Origin: Patiria miniata
Taxonomy: Eukaryota; Echinodermata; Asteroidea; Valvatida; Asterinidae
NCBI RefSeq assembly: GCF_015706575.1
Contig: NW_024037062.1
Span: 5,018,811-5,082,810, forward strand
Length of the DNA stretch: 64,000 nt
Direction of reading: 5' to 3'
Shown here piece after piece: positions 20,541 to 32,825 of this stretch (its first letter is position 1; each line of letters starts with the position of its first letter). The notes beneath the pieces are model-generated. The model ran no database searches. It saw nothing but the letters and a program-made list of their open reading frames with translations, and was not told the origin of the DNA. The translations under genes and the position numbers were made by a program.

Positions 20541-23400
20541 TCTCTTTCCTTTTTGGTCAGTCTTTCTTTTGGTCAAGTCCTTGTTGTAGAACTTCACTGC
20601 AGCATGCAATCTGAATCTTACAAGAAATGAGACAAATTTAATTTCTTGATCTCTTTGACACAAACTCAAACAGACAGTTTTACCTGTAACTGCAAGAATT
20701 CTGTCCTCAATTCGTTTCCCAATGTGTTTGATGTGAAAGAAGTTGTTAAAAAATTTGACAAACACTTTCTCACACACCTCAAAAAATTTGACAAGATTTT
20801 CACTAGGCACTGTCAAACCTCCAAAGTCGGACTGGTGACTGCTGTATGCTTTTAAGCTGGTCAGTAGTTGAGATTGATCTACATTGTACCATGACATTTA
20901 TTTCATTCAGCAATGCATTTTTACATGTTTGACAATTGTGCTTTGCTAGTGTTTTTTTGGCCAAATATCCTGCAACATACACAATGGCGTTCATTTGAAG
21001 TTGGTCTGAACTTTCACTTAGGTCATCACATAAACCTTGAAACACACTATCAGATTGCTCCAATGATGCCACTTTCCTATTTTCAGAGTGACTGGCACCT
21101 GACACTGTAAAATTGAAGAAAACTGAGCCATCTTCCTCTCAGTTTTGACGTCCCAAAGGCACCATCATCTTACTACACATTACTTGCTTCAAGGCAGCCC
21201 TGAACTCATTTGCCGAAGGGTTATCTCTATGTCCTCCCCTACTCCTTATGATAGAGAACAGATTTTCTAGACAGTCCTGATTCAACCTGTTTGTGAACAG
21301 GAATTTGAACAGGCCGCTGGTAGTAAGTTCATCAAACAACTGGACAACAGCACTTATGGTCAGAACCCACCCATTAAAACAGGCAACTCCTTCTGTTGAC
21401 CCATCTTTGATTTGCCATTTCTTGATCCATTGTATGCAATCTTTCCAAAACTGCACATGGGGCGACCCAACTCTTACTGCTCTTCTGTATACTTTTGTAC
21501 ACTTTAAAGATCTAGCATTGAAAGAATCAAATAGGTGATCCATACGCTCCAAAAACTGAGCTGTTTAACCAGCTTCCGAGGGTAAATTTCCCAAGGATGC
21601 ATATGTTAAGATACCAGATGCCACACTGTGGCTCATGACTTGTGCTGCAAGGTTAACCCTCATATTGGCAAATGGAAGGAGTTCTGTGTGCTTTGATTTC
21701 AGCTTTGGTGCCATCCTCAAGGGAAGAGTGGAATCATGCTTGTAGAACTCAACAATATAGTTCCACTTTACTTCATGTCCCTCCACTACAAAGATGTGTC
21801 TCTTCAAATTGTTTCGAACATTTTTGAGAAGATGTGGGGGGTCGAACATGAAGAAGACTTTGTTTGTACATGTACGTCCATCCTCAGATTCTAACTCAAT
21901 GTAAGGTTTGTCTGCACAAACATTCAGCTCTTTGAACATTTTTTGATTGGTGGAGCCCTGGTCACCGATAACAACTTTCACTATGAAACCCGCATCCTGC
22001 AGTTTTTGCAAACATTCCAATAACAACACCTTCTGTGTGTTACCTGGGGTAGCTCCATTGGATAGGAAGTACCCCACAGGTTGCTTCCACTTTGAGCTGA
22101 GGCCCCTCACCATAAATACAAGTGCTTGAGTTGCCAAGTTTTTTGTCCTACCAAGTGACCCAAAGTCCTCCATTCCTTCTATGACATCCTTATGCAAGTC
22201 ATAATACAGCCCAGCCTTTAGGCTCATCTCATCCAGTGTTAAAACACAAACCCTCTCTCTTTCGGACATGGTCTCAGCCTTCTGCTTCAGGATTTCAAAA
22301 CTAGTGTCATTAAACCCTGGTTGAACTTGTACTCTCTCTAACCATCTTCTTAAGGACCGTTCACTTGGTAAGGCAAAAAGCTTAATTTTGCGACAAAACC
22401 TGTATGCTGCGGGGCTCTGGTAGTGCAAAGCAGAGGCCATAAGTTTCTCATTACTTGTATCTCGTCTACCTTTCATTCTCCTTTTCCCAATTCGAAGCTG
22501 ACTTGCAAAGAAATGCAAGGCAGTTTCATCAAAGAATTTAAAAGCATCTTGTATGATGTTTTTGACTGAACCACATTGTTTGGGTATCTTTTCTAGATTA
22601 GCCTTTAGGTGTTTTACTTTATTTCTTAGTCTGTGTATTTGACCCTTTCTGTAGACTTAACCTGATCTTTGCTCGTCGTAGCAGCCTTTGAAGTGCCTGC
22701 AGAAGCTTGTGCACTCTCTACAAAGACCAAAGTAAAAAAAATCATTTTAAAAAGGACGTTTTTACTGCACATAATAAGGCACATAATTTCAGTTCAAGTG
22801 CCCACACTTGGGTCCTACAGGAGTGAATTCTGGATATTCACAATGCAATATACCACCAAGAGTTTGCTTCAGAGAGTCCATTCTCCCCCTGCATTGTGGG
22901 AGATGGTCAACAATTCTTCCTGCAAACAGTTCATGTGCAGTTATGTTTTCTTCGGCTATAAACAGAGAAATTAAAGACTTTCCTTACCAGGTTCATTTTG
23001 TGTAGGCTGTGTTTGTACATCAGAATCTGGATCTGCATTGTCATCATTGTACACACTGCTTGGCTCTTGTGGTTCAGAAACTTCACTGGCAGTGGGTTTG
23101 ATCTTTGCATAAGTGTGGTCTCCATCTGGATGCGTAGCCATACTACTATCTAAAATATTAAATTATAACAATACAAGGGACTTTTGCTGGTACTAGTGTC
23201 CCTACTTGGTCGTTTGCGCTTCAGAGAAATGCTTGATGGTGGGTTAGGAATGTTAAACAAAGTGGTTATAGCATTCCACACTAGCCTTCCACACAGGATT
23301 TGAGATTTCTCAAAATGTTCTGAACATATTCTACAGTTTCTATTGAGGTAGTCTGCTGACATTTCCCGCAATCATCTCGCCTTGTGGCTTGCACCCACTT
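20499..23400 (-). pseudogene. P-element/THAP9-type transposase, disabled
   Basis: P-type transposases cut and paste DNA with an RNase H-like DD(E/D) core and bind their ends with a THAP zinc finger. Reading leftwards: half a THAP domain (CRICSEHFEKSQ, WNAITTLFNIPNPP; 23,400-23,190), an acidic linker exon 22,989-23,147 with a GTAAGG donor, a coiled-coil segment (RLRNKVKHLKANLEKIP; about 22,570-22,660), then the core: VLTLDEMSLKAGLYYD, ALVFMVRGLSSKWKQPVGY, VVIGDQGSTNQ, FMFDPPHLLKNVRN. The carboxy half (FLFTNRLNQDCLENLFSIIR; IVYVAGYLAKKTL) follows. Stops interrupt the frame at 21,565-21,567 and 21,139-21,141, and frame changes lie near 20,900, 22,650 and 23,375. It is therefore a dead copy. It lies inside a pair of about 300-bp inverted ends (18,546 and 24,640), which fits one element of about 6.1 kb. 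Confidence 0.9.
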
Positions 23401-24313
23401 CGCTGATCTGTGACCAAAGAAAAAAAAGGCATACATGATTCATTCATATTTTCATAAATTAATAGGGCTTACTAGTTCCTTCCCCGGTATTTAACTAGAC
23501 CATAAAGATAAAACAAAAACTTGCAGATTAGGAGCACACACTTGGCTAGCAGGTTACAACAGGATGTAGGCCTTAAATTAAAATGATAATGGTATTTATA
23601 TGAAGGGAAAAGTTCCATGGCATTGCAGGCCTAGGCCTAATGGACAACACTTTAATATTTTCCCTACTGTGACCTAACACAGCAGCAATCAGCAGAATAA
23701 CATTTCCTTAAAATTCACATAGCAAGGAAAATATTGATGCATTTACTGAAAATTAGTGAAAAATCACTTGGAATTTTTTCAGACCAGTCCATGGAATTTG
23801 TGCACAGGGTGCTGGATGTAAAGTGATGTCTAGTAAATGGCAGCTAAAGTACAAATGTAGGAGCCTATTTCCTATTTTTAATTTATCTATAAAGCTAGGT
23901 CCATTCATTCTATTAAAGTACTCTGCTCATCAGGCCTAGCATGGGCACCCTCATGACTGGTCTCCATTATTAGTCCTGCAAATTCAATAAAATAGACCCC
24001 TCATCTCATTCTCGCAGTCGGCAGGACACTACAACTTAGGGACAAGCTCGTCCATTCCTGTCCATAGCAACATGCATTAATTTTTCCCTTCGGTTGGCGT
24101 CATAAACAACAAATTGAAATCCTATCCCTACTTTACCAGGACTTTTATCAATATTTTTTAACCAAAAGCTTTTGCCTTACCTCTCACTGTCTTTTGAAAA
24201 ACGGTAGAATGACAGTTGTGGTGTTTTGGGGGGGCTATTTTGGCAATTAATTGCAGCGCACCAAATCTTCGACTTCCCCATTGTAAACTGTATGGCGCTG
24301 TGCTATTGGTCGC
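23401..24313. other. Upstream part of the P-type transposon
   Basis: This lies between the THAP exon and the right inverted end. The missing first half of the THAP domain should be here, but I did not find a convincing C-x2-4-C start. Otherwise AT-rich. Confidence 0.3.
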
Positions 24314-24640
24314 AAGTTTTACCTACCCGCCGTAGGAGGCGCCCTTCCCCAGGGTGACCTTTGAGCAAGTACTTCCGGTTTCACTGTTTTGCGCGGACTG
24401 TCCTATCTTCCCCTCTCTAGTATCTTTGATGTTGCTCAGTATGGAACGCAGATTTTTTGCATCAATTTTTGCAAAGATCCGACAGAGTCCACCTGGGATG
24501 TTTGGGTGCATTATACGTGAGGATGTGAAGAAATACCATACGGAGTTTAGGGGAAAACTGTGCAGCGGTTTCTGGCAATAGACTACACACCTGTACATTT
24601 TGATGTACATTTTTGTACTAAGTAGTCGTTTTGTAGTAGT

Positions 24641-25905
24641 CAACAAATTCGTTGGTGATTCATCTATGGGGCTCCGCTACGCCTACGCGGAGTACCCAAA
24701 ACCAACATGGCCAAGCGGCCCCAAGCACTGAAGCAGTTTTTTTTATTTAGATAAGGGGGCCTAGGCCCTAACTGTCTCTAGGTTTTTGTAATTTTTATTA
24801 TAAATACTAACAGTATAGTTGGCCTACTTTGGCATGTTTGGAAGAAAATGTGACTTTCTTACTTGTTTTAGGCCTAGGCTACTTACTTCAGTAGTACTAG
24901 TACTTAGGGCCTTCTTACCAGCACATACAGATGTGCACTGTCACAATTGTACCCCATGGGCATGGCATGCATGGCCTAGCCCAGGTTGGACGTCTTTGTC
25001 CAGTGCAATCTGGAATCTTGCACAAGTTTATTGTACTCCCTCCTGTTCCCTTTCAATGAAGTCCAGTCGTAGTATTAGTAGGGAGTCCAGTGGTTTTGGG
25101 CCGTATATCTGTAACCACGCAAAATTAGTCAATTTCAAACATTGCTAATAAGTATCAACATGACTCTAGAAATTATACAAAAAATATCCTGATACCAAGA
25201 GGAATCCTGACTCCTATTATCAAAAACATTAATTCAGAACTTTGCATTCATTTGGATGGAAAAAACGAATTCTTAACTCGCGCTTTCCATATCGACCGAT
25301 TGCGCCAAACATTACCGTGTGCGCCGGCACTTTCATTTAAACCACCGTGTAAAATTAAAATCTACTTGATAAATCGAACTGTTTTTATCATAACTTTATA
25401 AATAAAAATGGTACGGACCAGTCTACTACCGCATGTTATTGTACGCGGATGGCATTGGTGCCAGTAATAACGTGTGCATGCATGTTCTGTGTTGCTGCGT
25501 TGTGTGAAGCGGGATCGGCCTTTGCACGCGGTAACAGTGATAATGCGTGCACATATTCCGTGTTGCTGCGTTATGTGGAGCTGGATCAAAACTATACTTT
25601 GCCCATGCCTAACGGCGGGCCGTCTGGCATTGTCTGGTCGCATCGCAATGTTTGCATGGTGTGTGCCTCGACAGTGCGTACCAGGTCTGGGGAAAAAATT
25701 ATAACTTTTTTGTTATGAGTGGTAAAAACCTGATTCAAAAATCAAGTTATTGTTTATTTAATGGGGATTCCTATGATATTAAACATTTTGATGGGTTTGG
25801 AAAGTAAGATTTATAAGACACGCTAAAAGTAAATAATGTACATGTAAGTCATACAGAATTGAAACTCCAAATTTGGCCATTAAATTGCTGTATCTCCAAA
25901 GTGCA
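24641..25905. other. Gene-free stretch
   Basis: A short direct repeat at 25,482-25,580 (TGTGTTGCTGCGTTGTGTG and CCGTGTTGCTGCGTTATGTG) is the only structure noted. No gene recognised. Confidence 0.3.
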
Positions 25906-25913
25906 AACACAGG

Positions 25914-26218
25914 CAAGGGCGGATCCAGGGGGGGGGGGGGGGGGCCAAAGGGGGCCATGGCCCCCCCCAAAACGAAACCGATGTGACATCGCAATAAAGG
26001 CAGGCAATGAGTACACCACCATCTTTTCCTAAAAAAAACATTGGTTAAAGTGGTCAGAAATTGCCTCAGATCGCACCACAGAGCATCTAGAATCCAAAAA
26101 TTTTTCGGGGCCCTTAAGCGGGCCCCGAACCCCACGCCGTAATTTTTGTGACCCACTTTTGGGGGGGACCAAAAAATTTTTTGGACCCCCAAAAAATTGT
26201 GTTCTGGATCCGCCCTTG
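25914..26218 (-). mobile_element. hAT-type MITE, 8-bp target duplication AACACAGG
   Basis: CAAGGGCGGATCCAG is inverted at the right end (CTGGATCCGCCCTTG). AACACAGG lies at 25,906-25,913 and 26,219-26,226. The interior holds G/C runs and is homologous in reverse to 26,548-26,870. Confidence 0.88.
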
Positions 26219-26344
26219 AACACAGGTGTGAAGCTGATTCAAACGCCATTGATTTTGTTGTGTAATTGTCTTTTCAGTGATCTTACACAAAACATGAGAT
26301 TTTTTTCTTAAAAAATGGAATTCCTGGACTCCCTATTCCAGTGT

Positions 26345-26490
26345 TGGAGCAAAGGCTTTGACCCCCAAGGCCAAGGCCAAGGCCAAGGCTTTGACATTCA
26401 AGGCCAAGGCCAAGGCTTTGACCCTCAAGCCTCGAGGCCAAGGCCAAGGCTTAACCCTCAAGGCCAAGGCCAAGGCCAAGGCCCTGTTTT
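26345..26490. repeat. CAAGGC-type simple tandem array
   Basis: Degenerate hexamer repeats of GGCCAA (AAGGCCAAGGCCAAGGC), broken by TTTGACCCTCAAG units. It lies between the two hAT-type elements. A related array is at 27,420-27,570. Confidence 0.8.
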
Positions 26491-26547
26491 ATGAAATGAC
26501 CACTGATATAGAACTAATTATAGTCACATGAGTGACACATCATCACG

Positions 26548-26870
26548 CAAGGGCGGATCCAGAACACAATTTAGGGGGGGGGGGGGGGCAAAGACATTTT
26601 GGCCCCCCCCCCCAAAAAAAAGTGGGTCAAAAAATTACGGCTTGGGCTTCAGGGCCCGCTTAAGGGCCCCGAAAATTTTTGGGATTCGAGATGCTCTGTG
26701 GTGCGATTTGAGGCAATTTCTGACCATTTTAACCGATGTTTTTTTTTAGGAAAAGATGGCGGTGTACTCATTGCCTGCCTTTATTACGACATCACATTTT
26801 AAAAAATGGTTTGTTTTTTTTTTGGGGGGGGGGGGCATGGCCCCTTTTGGCCCCCCTAGATCCGCCTTTA
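26548..26870 (+). mobile_element. hAT-type MITE, 8-bp target duplication TCATCACG
   Basis: Same family as 25,914-26,218 in the other orientation. TCATCACG lies at 26,540-26,547 and 26,871-26,878. Shared interior strings include GATGCTCTGTGGTGCGAT and GGCAATTTCTGACCA. Confidence 0.88.
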
Positions 26871-27419
26871 TCATCACGAATTGCTCGTTACGAAGAACAA
26901 CATTTCTTTTATTGCAATCAACATGCTCGCATAGGCCTACACCGTTTTATGACTGCACTGTATCTATTAAAGTATAAGTTCAGGTCTTCAATATGGTTTA
27001 ACTAAACAAAATAATCATTTACTTCTATATTGACACACAATTCTCCCAAGTGTAACAAAAGGGGGATCCAAGAAAATAAATTGGGAAATTTTTATTTACT
27101 GGCCCAACATGGTCAGAAATATCAGCATTATCTAAAACAGATACATGCAAATCTTTAGCACTTATCAGGGAGACATATACAACCAATCAGATCTATTCCA
27201 TAGTTATATCCAATTAAAGTGATCATCTCATTAGCCCCACAAGTGTACGGAATATTTTTGCAGCAAATCTACTACAATGGTAACAAAATGTGATGCTACA
27301 AAAGTGGAAGTGTGCCCAACACACAAATCTATAGGGTGCTTCCCTCCTCCATGGTAATACGATTAAAATGGTAACAGCAAAATTTCGAACAGATTTATCT
27401 GGAAAATGCAAAAATCTAT
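26871..27419. other. Gene-free stretch
   Basis: AT-rich sequence between the hAT-type element and the second CAAGGC array; nothing recognised. Confidence 0.3.
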
Positions 27420-27665
27420 GGGCCTTGAAGAGCCTTGACTCAAAATTGCAAGGCCCTGAACCCTCAAGGCCAAGGCTAAGGCCAAGGCTTTTGCCCTCAA
27501 GCCTCGAGGCCAAGGCCAAGGCCCTAAAATCCAGCCTTAAGGCAGCCTTAAGGCCAAGGCCCAGCATCAAGGCACTACATCACTGCCCTATTGCGTGAGC
27601 GTCCAGATTGCGCTCGACATCTTCATTGCATTACGACTGACATCTTCATTGCATTACGACTGACG
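27420..27665. repeat. Second CAAGGC-type array plus a short tandem pair
   Basis: GGCCAAGGC units with CCCTCAAGCCTCGAGGCCAA as at 26,430. It is followed at 27,615-27,662 by two exact copies of GACATCTTCATTGCATTACG plus ACT (second copy starting 27,638). Confidence 0.75.
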
Positions 27666-27724
27666 TCCAGGGTATTAATTCTACTACCATAGCAAAACAA
27701 ATTATAACACATTTTTTGTATATT

Positions 27725-28245
27725 TTTATGGCAGTGTATATTTAGCCAGCGCCGGCTAAATTTAAGTAAACGATATTTTGCCGGCTAAGCACTGAACATG
27801 CGCAGTGGCTTTTTTGGGGACTTAGAAATTTTTACCTTGACAAATTTAGTCTAATTCCGTGCCAACATTGTCGTTGTGACTTCGTATTCACGAGATGGGA
27901 ATCAGACCATTTTACAATTTCGGACTTTTTCCCTTTAAAACAAATCCTCCAGAGCCACTAATCACAAAAAGAAAATGTTATGCTCTGTAATTAAATGTTG
28001 GAGTCAATTTAAAACAAGCAAAGAACAATATTCTTAATTTTTTGGATGAAAAAAAAAAGAGAAATTGAAAAGGTCGCCAGCAGGGATTTGAACGAGGGAT
28101 CTCTCACTCATGAACTTCATGCCCTTATCCACTAGGCCATCGGAGGTGCACAATGCTGGAGGTGATTTAATACCTTTTATAATGCGCTGTATAATCTAGC
28201 AGGCAAAATATCGTTTAATGAAGGAAAGCCGGCTAAACTAGCTGA
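27725..28245 (-). mobile_element. Repeat with an internal tRNA-like sequence, copy 2
   Basis: This is the minus-strand copy of the 17,360-17,958 family. The tRNA-like part at 28,080-28,152 reads GATGGCCTAGTGGATAAGG (A box) and CGTTCAAATCCC (B box). GCCGGCTAA motifs near both edges (27,752; 28,229) suggest degenerate terminal repeats. Confidence 0.65.
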
Positions 28246-29585
28246 AATTTTGTATAATTATGCCTACATTGGTTTTAGAAAAAAGGTAAATATGTCCATG
28301 GGCAACGTGTTTACCAAAAATAAACGGCAGATCCACGCTTTCGGTGAAAACATTTTCAGTACGAACTCCCTTGTGAAGACTTACGCACGCGTGCAACACA
28401 GTTACTATACCATGTATGCGGCCGCGTGCGGGGTGTGCATGCACGCGCGCCAAAGAATTTCGGGGATGAAGATTAAGTATGATGATGAGATTGATGTGAT
28501 AACAACTTGCTTGGCCTTGGGCGTGCTGGGAAAGGGGTGTTTGTGGAGTTCACATGTAGGACCCCATTCCTATCAAGAGAAAGAAAATCCCCTTTTAACT
28601 TTTTGGACTCACCTACATGTACATGTAAGTAGATGACAATGACACCGTGTTAATATCTGCAGGATTAATTTTGTGGAAAGAGGGCAGGGTTTTGATTTTT
28701 GAAGGAAACTATGGGGTAAAAACAGTGACAGGGACCTCAGCGACAAATGCACACACTGAAAACAAAATTGGCAACAGCTGTGTGAATGTGTCGATTAGCA
28801 CGGCTGCTACTGGAATATCAGTAAGGATGTGACTTTGCATTTAATTTTGTAAATGTTTAGCAAATATTATAAGAACCATTTAAATGTTTAAACATTTAGC
28901 TTTTCACAAAGGCTGACACCTGTCCATTATGTCTGCTGACTGGCATGACTGACATGATCAATCTACAGTGATTGAAATTATAAATAACGTAGTAGTCATT
29001 GAAAAAGTAAAAACTTAACTACATGCACCCGAATGTGATCAAGTGCTGCGGTACTTCTAAGGTTTTGTAAATTAAATAGGTTTGAAAACATGGTTATTTG
29101 CTACATGTTCAAGTCAAAGGAAGATTGCGTGAACGAGGGTTTCGTTTTAAACGTTTTAGAAAATTTGTAAATGGATTCATAATTTGTTTCGTTTAAACAT
29201 TGAAATGTGTAAATGTCACATCCTTAAATATCAGGTCAGAAAGTCACATTTTCTCCCAAAATACTGTTCCAAAATTCAAAAAATCCTAAACTCCACAATT
29301 TTGGGAAAGGAATGGAAAAGGGTGTGGGTATTTTTGCAGAACTTGAAGAACCTTCTGAACCTTTCAGAACCTTGCAGCATGCAGATAAAAAAAAACCATA
29401 GACTACTTACTCAGAGTCATACTCATTGTATCAAAAGATACCATTCATTCTCGATTAGAAAGCACTCATGTTAGTGCTGCTGTGATCTCGAAGAATTTAA
29501 ATTGATCGCAGACAGCATCTTTTTGAGATCAAGTTCAAAATCATTGCCATAGGGTGCATATCAATTTGGTCATTTCACCAATTGG
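28246..29585. other. Gene-free stretch with one dispersed repeat
   Basis: 28,610-28,760 is the reverse-complement partner of 2,885-3,005. An open frame at 28,250-28,636 shows no recognised domain. Remainder AT-rich. Confidence 0.35.
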
Positions 29586-32190
29586 TCCTTGGGACGAGGC
29601 CTTTTTTCGCTCGCCACGCGGTCTGGTTCGCCGAATTTTATAAAACCTCACAGACATGTAGATTATGGTGTACCATATCGAAAAAAATTTGTTCCCTGAT
29701 CCACAGTTTGTTTGGGAATGAGAAAATTGGGGATGAAAACTCCGAAAATCCTACATGAGAAAAAACATAAGAAACAGCGCCCCCTACTGACACACTCAGA
29801 AACCTTTTCTCACGCAATGGCCGTCCGACTCCGAGTTCGGGCGGTCTGATGCGAGTATTTATTGTTCTCGCGCTCGAACGTCAGGAACACGACCCACGAA
29901 CACTGCACTCGGAACAGGATCTCGCACCATGCACCTATCCGTCGTTGTTTGCAAGAATGATATACCCGGTCCCGTGTCAAGAACAATTAAGACCCGCCCA
30001 AACTCGGCCAATGAGTTCTTCTAGCTTCCTATATATACATGTAGTCTCGATGACACTGCTTTCATATTATATAGTTCTAGATTTTTGTTATTTTTTCATC
30101 GGACCTCATATATATCACCAAATATATCACCGTTACAGTTTTGTCCAACATGAAATGATCACGTTATAAATTTAAGATCGAATGTTAACATTGTTAGGTA
30201 TTTAGCTAAACATCAATTTGATGGTTAAACCACAGTTCAGAATAATATTTTGTGAACTGTTATCTCACAGTAACATGTTTTAAAAAAAAATAGAAGTGTG
30301 TGGCATCTGGTGGAGCATCTGAACTTCTGAAACATCTTTAAAAAATGTTATGCCTAAAATTAAAAAAAGTAATACAAATTTGATGCAGCCTCAAAAAAGG
30401 AAGCGGTGAGCCGTTTGGGTTATTTGTGGTTTCACGGAATGGACGGGCAATGATGAATCGGTTCTTAAAACAATGTTCAAAATAATTAAAACGGTAAAAC
30501 GGTTTCGGTTGAAACAAATTGCAGTTGTAATGCTGCCACTCACAGCTTCCAAAAAGGGGAATATAAATTTATTTTCTCTTCTTAAAAAAGTTTGCAAACA
30601 ATTTAATGAGACTTTTGATATGTTATACAACAATTATCTAATCGGCCTGTAATGTATACATGTGGTCATTTAGCTCGTTTGGTTAGTTGAAAATACACGA
30701 GTAATGCTCATTCAGTACAGATTGAACAAACTTATGTAATCTAAACACCACTCTTTTTGTGTGGGTAACAACAGTCTGTGCAGGTTTAAATACCCCCCTC
30801 CCAAAAAAGAATATAAATACATAAATGAATTAAATTAGATTATATAGGTTTTCCCGGCTAATTTATAACGTTTATTATTTGAATTCACCTTTTCTAATAT
30901 TCATATTCATCCATCACCATCGATTTAGTGCACTTCCAACGTTTAATTTCGTCTTTTGTGTGACAATTTAAAATTCAGTTCACTAAAGCAAATTCAAAGA
31001 AGAAGTATACGTTTTTGTACCGAGGTATTGATTTCGTCTAGTCTACGCCAAATGTTACTTGACTTACTTGACTTAAATGCTCAGTCCCATGGGACCCTTG
31101 CGCTCCCCTGTTGTAGACAACCACGAATGCCCTCACGGTGAGATGCTCGGCGTTCGGCTGTTGCTATAGGAATTTGTGAGATCCACTTCTTTGGAGGTCT
31201 GCCACGAGGTCTTGGGTTCAAGAAGTCCTGCCGGTATGCTCTAGCGACATAGCTGTCTGGTGGCCTTCTTGCTACATGGCCAAACCACTTCAACCGCTTT
31301 CGCCTGATGACTTCTGTGATCGTGAGTTTCACTTTCAGCTGTTCCCGCACTGTGATGTTGGTGTGTCGATCTCGGAGAGTCACTCCGAGGATAGCTCTCA
31401 GACAGCGCATTTCGAAGGACTCCAGCTTACGCTGGTCTTCTGCTTTGAGGGTCCATGTTTCTGCAGCGTATGTCGCGATAGGAAGGATGAGTACTTGGAA
31501 CAGTCGTACCTTTAAGGGGGTACTGATGTTTCGGTTATTCCAGATTGGTGTTTTCAGTCTCCCGAATGCTGATGAGGCTAGGGAAATTCTTCTTTCTATG
31601 TCTTCAGAGCTGCCTGGTACCATGCTTCCGAGGAACACAAATTTACTCGTGGAGTCTAACTGTATCCCATCCAGAGTGATTGTTTCATCTGATGGGGATA
31701 AGATTCTACATTTCGCTCCATTAATTTTCATGCCCCATTTCTTACATGCTTCATCTAGCTGCTCTGTTGAGAGTCTGAGTTTGTCGCCAAATGTTAGTCA
31801 GAAATTAAATTCGTCTAATTGATTTTTACATGACAAATTCGATTTCTGAATGCTGCCATTCGGCAACGGCTAAGACGTATTTGATCTGTAATGATCTTAT
31901 TATGGAACTTGAAAGATGTACTGGTATTATCTGGCAAGCACTCATTGCGTGCGAAAAGGTTTCTGACTGTGTCAACAGAGGGCGCTGTTTCTTAAGTTTT
32001 TTCTCATGCAAAATTTTCGGCATTTTTATCCCAGATTTTCTCATTCCCAAACAAACTGTGGATCGGGGAACAAAGTTTTTTAGATATATGGTACATCATA
32101 ATCTATCTGTCTGGAAAGTTTTATAAAATTTGGCGGACCAGATCGCGTATCTCGAAAACTAAAGCGTTTTCGGCCTCTCATCCCATGGAC
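29586..32190. mobile_element. Long-inverted-repeat element of about 2.6 kb
   Basis: The arms 29,586-29,822 and 31,945-32,190 are inverted copies of about 240 bp with shared strings ATCCACAGTTTGTTTGGGAA, ATGAGAAAAT, GAAACAGCGCCC and CAGAAACCTTTT. The interior has no recognised transposase; a LINE fragment has inserted near the right arm. It may be a non-autonomous element. Confidence 0.6.
31058..31784 (-). mobile_element. 5'-truncated LINE insertion with 12-bp target duplication
   Basis: The minus strand encodes the end of a LINE reverse transcriptase, after the catalytic box: MKINGAKCRILS, FVFLGSMVPGSSEDIERRIS, LPIATYAAETWTLKAEDQRK, LESFEMRCLRAILGVT, RRKRLKWFGHVARRP. CGCCAAATGTTA lies at 31,046-31,057 and 31,785-31,796 as a target-site duplication. 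Its 3' tail is a short tandem TAAGTCAAG. The open frame covers 216 codons and looks intact to its stop. Clade not certain; RTE-like or related. Confidence 0.87.
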
Positions 32191-32660
32191 TAAGTTTATA
32201 TCTATGCTAATTAACTTTCCCCACTCCTTAATATGTTGTTTGGAATGCATTGTATGGGGTAAGAACAAGACTAGATATCATTATCGATATGCATCCATGA
32301 TGCAACAATTTCACACTTTATTTCAAAAGACTTTGTCTGTGATAAGTTAACATTCTTCAAGATCACATCAACACTGGGGACATTCTACATGACAGTGCTT
32401 TCTGTCATTCCAAAACCATGGGGAATGAAAACGAATGACAGCAATCAGAAAAAAACAAGGACATTTCACATTTTCTGCAAATCTTTAAATCACATACTTA
32501 AAGTTAACCTTAGTACCACTATCTTAAACTTTGATTTGTACTAATGGGGCAAAGTTTTATAGCTTTTTTTGGGGTGGGGTGAAATCTGAAGTCATGGTAT
32601 TGTTGAAGCAAAACAGAGTATCCACTCAGACCCTTATATTGCCTGATCATGTCATAATAA
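32191..32660. other. Gene-free stretch
   Basis: AT-rich; nothing recognised. Confidence 0.3.
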
Positions 32661-32825
32661 GGGAATAAATGTGTGCTCTGGAGGTTTTTATCACTCTGTT
32701 TAAGACCACTTAGAGTCTGGGTGCTGATAATTACCCGAGCCGGAGGCGAGGGTAATTATCAGCACCCAGACTCTAAGTGGTCTTAAACAGAGTGATAAAT
32801 ACCGACGGAGCACATATTTATTCCC
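32661..32825. mobile_element. 165-bp fold-back element
   Basis: Two arms of about 78 bp, nearly identical inverted copies, meet at about 32,743 around CCCGAGCCGGAGGCGAGGG. The ends read GGGAATAAATGTGTGCTC and its inverse. No target duplication was resolved. Confidence 0.8.

Larger units (their letters stand above)
18546..24640 (-). mobile_element. P-type DNA transposon with about 300-bp inverted ends
   Basis: The segment 24,314-24,640 reappears in reverse complement at 18,546-18,706 plus 19,523-19,645. Shared pieces include AAAACGACT and GTACAAAAATGTACATC at the outer edge, GTAGTCTGTTGCCAG, ACTGTGCAGCAGTTT, and AGAGGGGAAGATAGGACAG towards the inside. The left copy is cut in two by another TIR element (about 18,707-19,522). 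The P-type transposase lies between the two, so these are most simply its long inverted ends. No clear 8-bp target duplication was recognised outside them. The alternative is that two unrelated MITE copies happen to flank the transposase. Confidence 0.6.

Noticed and set aside
28250-28636. 128-codon open frame
   Set aside because: It straddles the edge of a dispersed repeat and shows no recognised similarity.
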